A stretch of 30,341 nucleotides of DNA from a virus: positions 1 to 30,341 of the IMG/VR virus record IMGVR_UViG_3300034093_002642, one strand, 5' to 3'. Numbering within the stretch: position 1 is the first letter of the stretch; each line of letters begins with the position of its first letter. Positions 21,098 through 27,006 of this stretch are shown piece by piece. Position numbers and translations under genes: made by a program. The notes beneath the pieces were generated by a model. It saw only the letters and a list, made by a program, of their open reading frames with translations. It made no database searches and was not told the origin of the DNA.

Positions 21098-21718
21098 TTA
21101 TGCTCTACCTATTACCCAGTTTTGTTCAAGCCAAATTTCAAGGACTTCTTTTTTTATTTTTTTGTTCTCACCATCTTTGGTTATCCAACAAGTACCATAT
21201 TGTGAATTTGCTTCACCAATACCTGTATTTTTTCTTTGTTCAGACATTATTTTTTTAGTTTCTTCTGAGTGATTTTTTCCAATCCAATCATAAGATTTTT
21301 TATCTAAATGTAATTGTTTCATATTGTTAGAAACTATCTTTCTATGTTTCTCACTAAATTCTAAATCTTGTTCTAATTTATTTTTAAGAGCGTCACCACC
21401 ACGTTTTGAAATTTCATAACTAATAAACCCACCACAACCACCTTCTTTAAGGTTCATACATTTACCGTCAGAAATCAATTCTTTAGTAACAATCTCGGAT
21501 TCTCTAAAAACCAACGCTTCTTTAGAATCACAAAATTCTAGAATTTCTTTAGTATGTTTTTCCACACCATATTTTCTTATACTACGTTTTAGTATTCTTC
21601 CGCTACCCATGTATCCATCTTCTAATGTATATGCACTATGCATACCAACATACCATTTTCCTGTTACATTACATGTTGTTTTATATATGTAATGTATATT
21701 TCTTACTTTTCTTGCCAT
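21098..21718 (-). CDS. GIY-YIG homing endonuclease in tRNA cluster B
   Basis: The 206-residue protein has GIY-YIG-type motifs at 8-30 (HYIYKTTC, GKWYVGMHS), a MGSGRILKRSIRKYG loop, and the Glu-bearing FRESEIV. A long C-terminal part has NUMOD3-like HSEETKKIMSEQRKNTG and a WI..DGENKKI helix-turn-helix tail. This is similar to T4 Seg-type homing enzymes. It sits between tRNA-Arg(UCU) and tRNA-Arg(ACG), ending 6 nt from the former. It has its own promoter and a start-codon inverted repeat (21718-21766). Confidence 0.88.
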   Translation of the reverse strand: MARKVRNIHYIYKTTCNVTGKWYVGMHSAYTLEDGYMGSGRILKRSIRKYGVEKHTKEILEFCDSKEALVFRESEIVTKELISDGKCMNLKEGGCGGFISYEISKRGGDALKNKLEQDLEFSEKHRKIVSNNMKQLHLDKKSYDWIGKNHSEETKKIMSEQRKNTGIGEANSQYGTCWITKDGENKKIKKEVLEIWLEQNWVIGRA

Positions 21719-21766
21719 ATGTTATATCTTTTATAATAAATATAACATAAAGGACAAAAAAGTCAA
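21718..21766 (-). promoter_or_regulatory. Promoter and inverted repeat of the cluster-B GIY-YIG gene
   Basis: The minus strand has TTGAC (21762-21766), 17 nt, TATATTTA (21737-21744). Perfect 10-bp arms TATGTTATAT (21718-21727) and ATATAACATA (21740-21749) flank the region between -7 box and ATG. Confidence 0.65.
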
Positions 21767-21767
21767 G

Positions 21768-21840
21768 TAGCCCTACAGGGATTCGAACCCCAATTCTAGC
21801 ATTCGTAGTGCTAAGTCCTATCCAGTTGAACGATAGAGCC
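21768..21840 (-). tRNA. tRNA-Arg (anticodon ACG)
   Basis: The acceptor GGCTCTA pairs with TAGGGCT, and the stem TAGCA/TGCTA holds the loop CTACGAA. A34 would be deaminated to inosine by host TadA to read CGN codons. CCA is not encoded. The GIY-YIG promoter begins 2 nt after its 3' end. Confidence 0.93.
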
Positions 21841-21845
21841 ATTTG

Positions 21846-21923
21846 TAGCGAGTATGGGAGCCGAGCCCATTTATTCATCTTTATGAGGGATGAACGTTTT
21901 CCAATAACCCTCGCCATTACGCT
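21846..21923 (-). tRNA. Degenerate tRNA-like sequence with CAU anticodon
   Basis: A cloverleaf can be drawn with anticodon loop CTCATAA in CATCC/AGATG and a T-stem ATGGG/CCCAT. However, the T-loop reads CTCGGCT instead of TTCNANT, the D-loop is long, and the acceptor (AGCGTAA/ACTCGCT) has three mismatches. It overlaps tRNA-Asn by 2 nt. It may be a decayed tRNA-Met or Ile2, or an unusual functional one. Confidence 0.5.
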
Positions 21924-21995
21924 CCTCAGCCAGGCTTTGAACCTGGAACTTCCACTTTAACAGAGTGGCACTCTAACCAATTGAGTTACTGAGGA
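21922..21995 (-). tRNA. tRNA-Asn (anticodon GUU)
   Basis: The acceptor TCCTCAG pairs perfectly with CTGAGGA. The anticodon stem CCACT/AGTGG holds the loop CTGTTAA, and the T-loop is TTCAAAG. Discriminator G is standard for Asn. CCA is not encoded. Confidence 0.93.
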
Positions 21996-22046
21996 ATTTA
22001 TTACCAGCCAAATCTATACTTTAAATACAACATTTGGCTGATATTG

Positions 22047-22120
22047 TTGCCTCGCTGGGGCTCGAACCCAAGACCTACGCATTATGAGTGCGGTGCTCTA
22101 ACCATCTGAGCTACAAGGCA
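22047..22120 (-). tRNA. tRNA-Met (anticodon CAU)
   Basis: The acceptor TGCCTTG pairs with CGAGGCA, the D-arm AGCTCAGATGGTTAGAGC is regular, and the loop is CTCATAA. The fully paired first acceptor base and normal D-arm favour elongator Met over initiator; Ile2 with lysidine is the alternative. CCA is not encoded. Confidence 0.9.
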
Positions 22121-22128
22121 ATATTTAG

Positions 22129-22200
22129 TAGGCATGTTGGGACTCGAACCCAAAATACAAAAGTATCAGTCTTGCGTGATAACCATTTCACCACACACCT
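22129..22200 (-). tRNA. tRNA-Ile (anticodon GAU)
   Basis: The acceptor AGGTGTG pairs with CATGCCT, the anticodon loop CTGATAC lies in CAAGA/TTTTG, and the T-arm has TTCGAGT. Discriminator A, no encoded CCA. Confidence 0.88.
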
Positions 22201-22204
22201 ATTT

Positions 22205-22223
22205 TGGAAGTCTATGACTTCCA
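22205..22223 (-). promoter_or_regulatory. Perfect hairpin before tRNA-Ile
   Basis: TGGAAGTC / GACTTCCA with a 3-nt loop spans the last codons of the 63-residue ORF and ends 5 nt before tRNA-Ile. It has no T-run, so it is more likely an RNA-processing mark between mRNA and tRNA than a terminator. Confidence 0.4.
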
Positions 22224-22403
22224 TTGTGTTTTTCGGTTATACTTCCAAGTTTTATGTTCTCTATATTTGTGAGAGAACTGACCTTTTCTGTAATAAACAC
22301 CCTCATCCCAATAAGGTGGGTATTCAAATTTTAACCAAATAATTCTGTAATCTTTAGAACAAGTTGCTTTTTTCAACTTCATTCTGTTTGTGTTTACACT
22401 CAT
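22212..22403 (-). CDS. Small basic hypothetical protein within tRNA cluster
   Basis: The 63-residue ORF (MSVNTNRMKLKKATCSKDYR...) is rich in Lys, Arg, Trp and Tyr (IIWLKFEYPPYWDEG, HKTWKYNRKTQWKS), which suits a nucleic-acid-binding role. It fills a gap between tRNA-Ile and tRNA-His, on the coding strand. No family is recognised, but the amino-acid mix is not that of a random AT-rich frame. Confidence 0.5.
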   Translation of the reverse strand: MSVNTNRMKLKKATCSKDYRIIWLKFEYPPYWDEGVYYRKGQFSHKYREHKTWKYNRKTQWKS

Positions 22404-22474
22404 AACTTTTCAGTCTATTGTTTAGTAGACCTCAAAGCATATCAAATTCTTTTTTCATTTTTTTATTATATTTG

Positions 22475-22546
22475 GGTATAACCACGGTATCGAACCGAGT
22501 TCTTCAGATTCACAGTCTGACGCTTCACCTTAAAGCTTGAAATACC
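22475..22546 (-). tRNA. tRNA-His (anticodon GUG)
   Basis: The loop CTGTGAA lies in TCAGA/TCTGA and the D-arm GCTT/AAGC is good. An extra 5' G (position -1) faces C73, the mark of tRNA-His. The acceptor has two T-T mismatches and the T-stem one. CCA is not encoded. Confidence 0.85.
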
Positions 22547-22573
22547 ATATTTAGTTTATCTTTACCTCATTTC

Positions 22574-22661
22574 TGCGGTGATAATCGCCTGTAACTTTAA
22601 AAGTTATAAACTATGCGGTGATTATCTGGCTATTCTCCGCATTTTTGCGGTGATTAGCTTT
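22574..22661. repeat. Three TGCGGTGAT repeats between tRNA genes
   Basis: TGCGGTGATAATC (22574), TGCGGTGATTATC (22614) and TGCGGTGATTAGC (22646) recur within 85 nt, spaced 40 and 32 nt. Between them are the hairpins CCGCA/TGCGG (around 22637-22650) and TAACTTT/AAAGTTA. No gene or tRNA is seen in 22547-22662. Confidence 0.55.
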
Positions 22662-22662
22662 G

Positions 22663-22733
22663 CACGTCCAGAGGGATTCGAACCCCCATCAACGCTTTTG
22701 GAGAGCGTGATGCTACCGTTGCACCATAGACGT
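22663..22733 (-). tRNA. tRNA-Trp (anticodon CCA)
   Basis: The acceptor ACGTCTA pairs with TGGACGT, the anticodon stem ACGCT/AGCGT holds CTCCAAA, and discriminator G is typical of Trp. CCA is not encoded at the 3' end (GCAAAG follows). Confidence 0.93.
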
Positions 22734-22739
22734 ATTTTG

Positions 22740-22831
22740 AAGAAGGAGTGGGACTCGAACCCACACATCCGTTTTACGGGACCCTCCGCTTTCAAGGCGG
22801 CTGCCGCTAGACCAACTCGGCTTACCCTTCC
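22740..22831 (-). tRNA. tRNA-Ser (anticodon UGA)
   Basis: The acceptor GGAAGGG pairs with TCCTTCT, the loop CTTGAAA lies in GCCGC/GCGGA, and a long variable arm (GGGTCCCGTAAAACGGATGT) confirms class II. Three bases instead of two lie between acceptor and D-stem, and the discriminator appears to be T rather than the usual G. It is first in cluster B. CCA is not encoded. Confidence 0.88.
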
Positions 22832-22834
22832 ATT

Positions 22835-23014
22835 TTATTCTTTTATATCAACAAAGATAATGGTAAACCCACCTTCTTTTTGAAATCTTAATTCACCATG
22901 ATAACCACTTGCATCAGCTATCTTTCTATACTTGTCAACTATGAGGTCAAAATCTTTCATTAAGTTAACAGTTTTTTCTTTTCCTAAATTTCTCACTAGA
23001 TTTCCCATATTCAT
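22835..23014 (-). CDS. Small hypothetical protein, 59 residues
   Basis: ATG at 23014, reading MNMGNLVRNLGKEKTVNLMKDFD..., with a helix, KYRKIADASGYHGELRFQKE and a final strand GGFTIIFVDIKE. Balanced composition and good codon use support a real gene. Its stop is 3 nt before tRNA-Ser(UGA), so mRNA and tRNA cluster B are probably one transcript. The start lies 6 nt after the terminator T-run of the peptide gene upstream. The function is unknown. Confidence 0.65.
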   Translation of the reverse strand: MNMGNLVRNLGKEKTVNLMKDFDLIVDKYRKIADASGYHGELRFQKEGGFTIIFVDIKE

Positions 23015-23020
23015 TAAAAT

Positions 23021-23056
23021 AAAAAAACCTGACTAGTTTTGATGTAGTCAGGTTTT
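23021..23056 (-). terminator. Strong intrinsic terminator
   Basis: AAAACCTGACTA / TAGTCAGGTTTT forms an 11-12 bp stem with a 9-nt loop, followed on the minus strand by a run of seven T. It ends the transcript of the 33-residue peptide gene. Confidence 0.85.
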
Positions 23057-23078
23057 AATTGTTATATTTTGTTTTGAG

Positions 23079-23180
23079 TTATACTTCCGTACCACCTTGA
23101 CAATTACACATACCTGCTACTGGGCGACTATTACGTCTCCAATTGCTAATCGATATCATATGTATGTTAATTGTTGTCAT
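23079..23180 (-). CDS. Tiny Cys-containing peptide, 33 residues
   Basis: The ATG at 23180 opens MTTINIHMISISNWRRNSRP, continuing VAGMCNCQGGTEV. The mix of a polar N-terminal half and a CNCQGG end resembles a small modified peptide or a tiny regulator, but no family is recognised. It has the same gene plan as the 24-residue peptide at 3198: an ideal promoter (23207-23237), a short leader, and a strong terminator 20 nt after the stop. This privately controlled unit lies next to tRNA cluster B as the other lies next to cluster A. Confidence 0.5.
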   Translation of the reverse strand: MTTINIHMISISNWRRNSRPVAGMCNCQGGTEV

Positions 23181-23206
23181 TTTTTTGTTTGTTTTTAATT
23201 TCTTTG

Positions 23207-23237
23207 CAAATATACTAACTTATTTAATACAAGTCAA
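23207..23237 (-). promoter_or_regulatory. Promoter of the 33-residue peptide gene
   Basis: The minus strand has TTGAC, 18 nt, TATATTTG, followed by CAAAG. The match to the Bacteroidetes consensus is near perfect. The AT-rich stretch 23238-23325 upstream shows nothing else. Confidence 0.75.
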
Positions 23238-23325
23238 GTTTTTTGCTATTTTTTTTTTAATCTTTTTGTGTTTATTATTAAATATGTACAAAGATACAAA
23301 AAGTTTAAATACTATGCAAGTTTTT

Positions 23326-23943
23326 TTAATTTAATTGTAAATCTTTTGTTGTAAAATATTGTTTTAAATCAATACCTTTATCTTTAGCGTCATTTAAACT
23401 AATGGTTTCTGGTGTTTTACCATCTTGCCATATACTTTCGGGAGTGGCTAATAATATATCATCATAATTTATTATTGTAGCATTTATTTGAGGTATTTTT
23501 CCCATTTTAAAAGCACCTAATCTATGATTTCCATCTATAACAGCATATTTACCTGAAAGTAATGGATGTTCGATTGCTACTACTGGTTTAAAAGATTTCC
23601 AACCACCATTTTTAGCGTTTTGAATCATATTATCCACATATTGTTTTACCTCGGTTCCATCAGGTAATTTACCTGATGTGAAGTATTTATAATCTTTATT
23701 AGGTTCGTTTCCTAATGCATCTGCCACATTTATAATTTTATTTTGTCCAATTATAGGTGAAGGGTCTACACCTTTAAAATTAGGATAAATAATAAATTTT
23801 TTAGAAATATCTTTTGGTTTTATCGTTTCTTCATCAACACGTTTGATAGAATTAAATGTTTTAGCAAAGTTTTCAACAATAACTTTTTCTCTTTGATTGA
23901 TGATTTCTTTTTTATCAACTTCGTTTAATATAATTTTTTTCAT
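23326..23943 (-). CDS. ParB/sulfiredoxin-fold-like protein with short leader
   Basis: The 205-residue protein begins MKKIILNEVDKKEII, with LNE at residues 6-8 as in other leader proteins here. At about 130-165 it has PVVAIEHPLLSGKYAVIDGNHRLGAFKMGKIPQINATII, where DGNHRLGAFK is the signature box of the ParB/Srx fold (D-G-x-H-R). That fold hydrolyses nucleotides or acts as a nuclease, kinase or ADP-transfer enzyme in different families. Surrounding parts are unassigned. SIKRVDEE near residue 32 recurs as SIKRIDEN in the gene at 24055. Confidence 0.6.
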   Translation of the reverse strand: MKKIILNEVDKKEIINQREKVIVENFAKTFNSIKRVDEETIKPKDISKKFIIYPNFKGVDPSPIIGQNKIINVADALGNEPNKDYKYFTSGKLPDGTEVKQYVDNMIQNAKNGGWKSFKPVVAIEHPLLSGKYAVIDGNHRLGAFKMGKIPQINATIINYDDILLATPESIWQDGKTPETISLNDAKDKGIDLKQYFTTKDLQLN

Positions 23944-23955
23944 AATACTATTTTA

Positions 23956-24057
23956 ATATAAATATTCTATAATATTAAAAAAATTCAGCTGTTATATATA
24001 CACCACCACTTTCATTAATCAATTCTCTGCGTTTTAACCAATCTTTAATATTATTTA
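23956..24057. repeat. 102-bp direct repeat, copy 1
   Basis: This copy matches 24517-24618 at 101 of 102 positions, offset 561 bp. It carries the last 27-28 codons of the C39/GNAT gene plus about 20 bp of downstream sequence. Confidence 0.92.
23975..24057 (-). pseudogene. C-terminal fragment of the C39/GNAT gene
   Basis: The frame reads LNNIKDWLKRRELINESGG then VYITAEFF and a stop, the same end as the intact gene at 24536-25414. Nothing upstream continues it, so it is a duplicated remnant. The last codon (TAA) of the 24055 gene lies in this copy in another frame. Confidence 0.85.
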
Positions 24058-24501
24058 ATTAACTGTGTTATAAATTATTCGATTCATTTGGTCATTAAAT
24101 ACTGGATTTTTATCTTTTCCAATTATTTTATTCGCTGATTTATCAAATAGTATTTTATGATGTGGTAAATAAAGATATCTATTACCGTTATAATAAATAA
24201 AGAAAAAATCTTTACGTTTAATACTTTCTTGATATTGTTCTTCATCAGTAAAATGTGGTATTTGAGTATTAAACGATGTATTATCAGTATTAATACTCAA
24301 ATATTTAAGGTTTGCTGGAACATAAGAATAATCATCGCCAGTTAAATTATATAAAATATTTACCTCGTTATGATTAGTACCAATATAAGGTGGTTTATCG
24401 TTTTCATCGATACGTTTTATTGAATCTTTATTTTCGACATATCTTTGTTCAGTTAATAAATTAACTTTTTGAATGTTTAATTTTTTTTCTATCCTTCTCA
24501 T
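24055..24501 (-). CDS. Leader-bearing hypothetical protein
   Basis: The 148-residue protein starts MRRIEKKLNIQKVNLLTEQR, with an LTE triplet at residues 15-17, then SIKRIDENDKPPYIGTN. The rest is strand-rich with many aromatics (DDYSYVPANLKYLSINTD, DFFFIYYNGNRYLYLPHHKI). The fold is not recognised. The gene is bracketed by the 102-bp repeats, so it came with, or was displaced by, the duplication. Leader similarity to the 23326 protein suggests the two are processed alike. Confidence 0.65.
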   Translation of the reverse strand: MRRIEKKLNIQKVNLLTEQRYVENKDSIKRIDENDKPPYIGTNHNEVNILYNLTGDDYSYVPANLKYLSINTDNTSFNTQIPHFTDEEQYQESIKRKDFFFIYYNGNRYLYLPHHKILFDKSANKIIGKDKNPVFNDQMNRIIYNTVN

Positions 24502-24516
24502 TTATATTAAGTTTAT

Positions 24517-24618
24517 ATATAAATATTCTATAATATTAAAAAAATTCAGCTGTTATATATACACCACCACTTTCATTAATCAATTCTCTGCGTTTTAACC
24601 AATCTTTTATATTATTTA
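24517..24618. repeat. 102-bp direct repeat, copy 2
   Basis: The functional copy, forming the 3' end of the C39/GNAT gene and the leader region of the 24055 gene. The single mismatch is at 24608. Confidence 0.92.
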
Positions 24619-25414
24619 GACCTTTTGCTTGTTGTCCCCAAATATAATCAACACCAAGAGTTTTAGGGTAGTCTTTAAGTCTGTTTCCCCAACCTCTACC
24701 TCTTATGGATTCATCAATTGCTAAAAGAACACCTTCAACACCTTTTAAATCATGAAAATCTAAATGACGTAATTGACTATTACCTATCAAATAAGCACCA
24801 CGTATATTATTATCCCTATCAATTATCATTGCTGATTTTTCTAGGTCAGTTTGATTTTCAACAACTATATTGAAATAACCTTCGGTAATAACGTGTGTAA
24901 AGTAAGGGAACGACCATTCCATAATTTCATTAAGTCTTTCTTTTGGTATACCTTGTTTTATTACAAGCATTTCAATTTCATAAAATTCATAGTGTCTTCC
25001 AATCCAAATAGTACTTAATTCTTCTTCACTATATGTCATTTCACCTTGCCATGGGTCATTTGCATAATATTTATTATCATCATACCCACTTATAATAATC
25101 CAATGTGGAATACCATGAGTAAAAGTTCTAAGCATTGGTAAATTACCATTATCTAGAACTGATTTTAAATGTTGGAATGGTTCTTGCGATTTTACATGAT
25201 GGATATAATTCATACCCAATGCATTCATACCTTTTTCAAGTCTTTCTGGTGGAGTACCAGTTATATTATCAGTACCACAAAAATCACAAATTTCCATGAT
25301 TGAGTAGTGCTGTTTTTTAGGTGTTTGTGGAAGTGCTTCGTAGGCCATCATTATACATGTTGGACCGCAGCTAATTCCATTAGGTTGTTGGTAATGTTTA
25401 ATAATCTGTTTCAT
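24536..25414 (-). CDS. C39-like cysteine peptidase fused to GNAT-type acetyltransferase
   Basis: The ATG at 25414 (MKQIIKHYQQPNG) is chosen; the longer frame runs into the acidic gene upstream. Of 292 residues, 1-130 match a C39-type papain-like fold: GISCGPTCIMMAYEAL with Cys16, HWIIISGYDD with His104, and YYANDPW with Asn119/Asp120. Residues about 165-290 look like GNAT: SAMIIDRDNNIRGAYLIG, VEGVLLAIDESIRGRGWGNRL (acetyl-CoA loop R-G-x-G-x-G/N) and DYIWGQQAKGLNNIKDWLKRR. The pairing of a protease-like and an acetyl-transfer domain could process and modify one substrate. It overlaps the upstream gene by 17 nt. Confidence 0.75.
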   Translation of the reverse strand: MKQIIKHYQQPNGISCGPTCIMMAYEALPQTPKKQHYSIMEICDFCGTDNITGTPPERLEKGMNALGMNYIHHVKSQEPFQHLKSVLDNGNLPMLRTFTHGIPHWIIISGYDDNKYYANDPWQGEMTYSEEELSTIWIGRHYEFYEIEMLVIKQGIPKERLNEIMEWSFPYFTHVITEGYFNIVVENQTDLEKSAMIIDRDNNIRGAYLIGNSQLRHLDFHDLKGVEGVLLAIDESIRGRGWGNRLKDYPKTLGVDYIWGQQAKGLNNIKDWLKRRELINESGGVYITAEFF

Positions 25415-25772
25415 AATTAATATCGTCATAGTCGTCTTCATCTTCATCATCGAAATCTGAATCTTCTTCACCTATAACTTGTTCTAAGAATGCTTCACCT
25501 ATAAAGGTTCCAAATTCATCGTTAAACAATCGTTTTAATGTTTTTGCTTCATCTAAGGATATTTCTTTAAATTCAATCCTAGATAATAAATCTTCACCAT
25601 CTGAAAATTCTAATTGAAATTGGTTATCTTCACCAAATTCATATACGAAATCCCATGTAATGCTTAATGCTAATTCTTCGAAGTTTTCAACTTCTCTTTC
25701 ATTCATGACAATAAAACCACTAATTTCGATTTCATTTACCACGCTGCTAAATTTTGCCAAATATTTTGCCAT
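25398..25772 (-). CDS. Acidic hypothetical protein
   Basis: The 124-residue protein is mixed alpha/beta (MAKYLAKFSSVVNEIEISGF, ELALSITWDFVYEFGEDN) and ends in a strongly acidic tail (EEDSDFDDEDEDDYDD). The tail could bind basic proteins or mimic DNA. Its ATG lies in one arm of a perfect 16-bp inverted repeat (25763-25811). The family is not recognised. Confidence 0.7.
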   Translation of the reverse strand: MAKYLAKFSSVVNEIEISGFIVMNEREVENFEELALSITWDFVYEFGEDNQFQLEFSDGEDLLSRIEFKEISLDEAKTLKRLFNDEFGTFIGEAFLEQVIGEEDSDFDDEDEDDYDDINYETDY

Positions 25773-25820
25773 TGTTATTAATTTTTATTATAAATATAAC
25801 AATGGCAAAATAAAAATCAA
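25763..25820 (-). promoter_or_regulatory. Promoter with 16-bp perfect inverted repeat at start codon
   Basis: ATTTTGCCATTGTTAT (25763-25778) and ATAACAATGGCAAAAT (25796-25811) are perfect arms 17 nt apart. On the minus strand one arm is ATAACA plus the first codons ATGGCAAAAT. The other lies in the spacer of TTGAT-17-TATATTTA (25791-25820). Both the -7 box and the probable start site lie between the arms. Confidence 0.75.
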
Positions 25821-25825
25821 TATTA

Positions 25826-26959
25826 TTATAATAATTTTTGGAAATTATCAGTTTCCATTTTCTCTATGGCTTTACCTAATTCAGGACCAGGTTTTATATT
25901 GAATTTACTCATCGCCTCTGGTCCAGTTACAGTTAACCTAAAATTTTCAAAAGCATCTAATAACTGTGATGATATACCCTCGTTAGTACCAAAGTTTCTA
26001 ATTTGGTCATTATTAACACCAGAAGTTTGTTGTATCTTTTTTAATAAGTAAGCTGTATTAACATCTAACTTTAATAACGATATTAAAAATACAATAGCTT
26101 TAATTTCATCTGCTGAGTATTTCAATTCATTTAATTTCTTTCTCAATACCTCAATACTATTATCTTTTAATAATCTAGCCAATAATACTACGTAATCATC
26201 TCCTTTGTAATCTAGGTTTCTTCTAAAGACTCTTCTATCAACATTTAAATTAGGAAAAACCCAATCAAACAATTTGTATTTATCTAACATCAATAAATAA
26301 CCATCTGTTGATTTGGCTGATATGATACCTTTGATAAATTCATCTCTAATTCTTTCACCAGAAATTCCAACAAGACTTGCATCTTTTTGCAATGCAGCAT
26401 CGACATTAGGGTCTAAATCACTTCCAAATCTACCAGCAAATCTAATTGCTCTTAAGATTCTAAGCCTATCCTCACCAAATCTATCTTCAGCAGCACCTAC
26501 AGTCCTCACTATACCTCTTTTAAGGTCATTTACACCACCAACTAAGTCAACTATCTCTTTGGTATCAATATCAAAAAATAATGCATTACAGGTCAAATCT
26601 CTACGTAAGATATCTGTTTCGATATTAGTAAATACAACCGATTCAGGTCTTCTACCTGAACCGACATCTTGACGCATAGTTGCTATCTCAAATTCGTGAG
26701 TATTGGTAATTACATTGATTACTCCAAATGCTTTTCCCGTTACTAAAATGTTAATAACAAACTCCTGATATTCCAACAATGCAATAACCTTTTCTGGTAC
26801 TGCATTGGTAACCAAATCAAAATCCTTGGGTATCGTTCCCAACACAGCATCACGAACAGCCCCACCAATCAAAAATAATTCAAACCCTTCAATTCGAAAA
26901 ATTTTGTGTATCAATTTTACCTCATTAGGTAAATCTATATTTTGTTTTATTTTTATCAT
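25826..26959 (-). CDS. cca: CCA-adding enzyme / class II tRNA nucleotidyltransferase
   Basis: The 377-residue protein has the class II motifs in order: GGAVRD (32-37), KDFDLVTNA with the metal-binding Asp46/Asp48, RRDLTCNALFFD, and EDRLRILRAIRFAGRFG (motif D with the nucleotide-selecting EDxxR). A helical body and tail follow. It adds CCA to tRNA 3' ends. None of the phage tRNAs in this window encodes CCA, so this enzyme can mature them and can rebuild CCA ends nicked by host defences. The promoter is of the TTTGGTA class (26963-26993), the ATG 4 nt past TATCTTTG. Confidence 0.92.
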   Translation of the reverse strand: MIKIKQNIDLPNEVKLIHKIFRIEGFELFLIGGAVRDAVLGTIPKDFDLVTNAVPEKVIALLEYQEFVINILVTGKAFGVINVITNTHEFEIATMRQDVGSGRRPESVVFTNIETDILRRDLTCNALFFDIDTKEIVDLVGGVNDLKRGIVRTVGAAEDRFGEDRLRILRAIRFAGRFGSDLDPNVDAALQKDASLVGISGERIRDEFIKGIISAKSTDGYLLMLDKYKLFDWVFPNLNVDRRVFRRNLDYKGDDYVVLLARLLKDNSIEVLRKKLNELKYSADEIKAIVFLISLLKLDVNTAYLLKKIQQTSGVNNDQIRNFGTNEGISSQLLDAFENFRLTVTGPEAMSKFNIKPGPELGKAIEKMETDNFQKLL

Positions 26960-26962
26960 GTT

Positions 26963-26993
26963 GCAAAGATATAATTATTTTTTAAACTACCAA
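26963..26993 (-). promoter_or_regulatory. TTTGGTA-type promoter of the CCA gene
   Basis: The minus strand has TTTGGTAGTTTAAAAAA, then TATCTTTG, then CAAC and the ATG. The transcript leader is nearly absent. Confidence 0.65.
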
Positions 26994-27006
26994 ATATTAT
27001 CTAGAA

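Noticed and set aside
22574-22661. CRISPR-like repeat array
   Set aside because: Only three imperfect 9-13 bp repeats, unequal spacing and no cas genes.
20922-22883. Plus- and minus-strand ORFs across tRNA cluster B (20922-21272, 21681-21917, 22088-22342, 22578-22883)
   Set aside because: They read through tRNA genes and carry the common artefact peptides of antisense tRNA T-arms (RESNPH, GFEPRLY).
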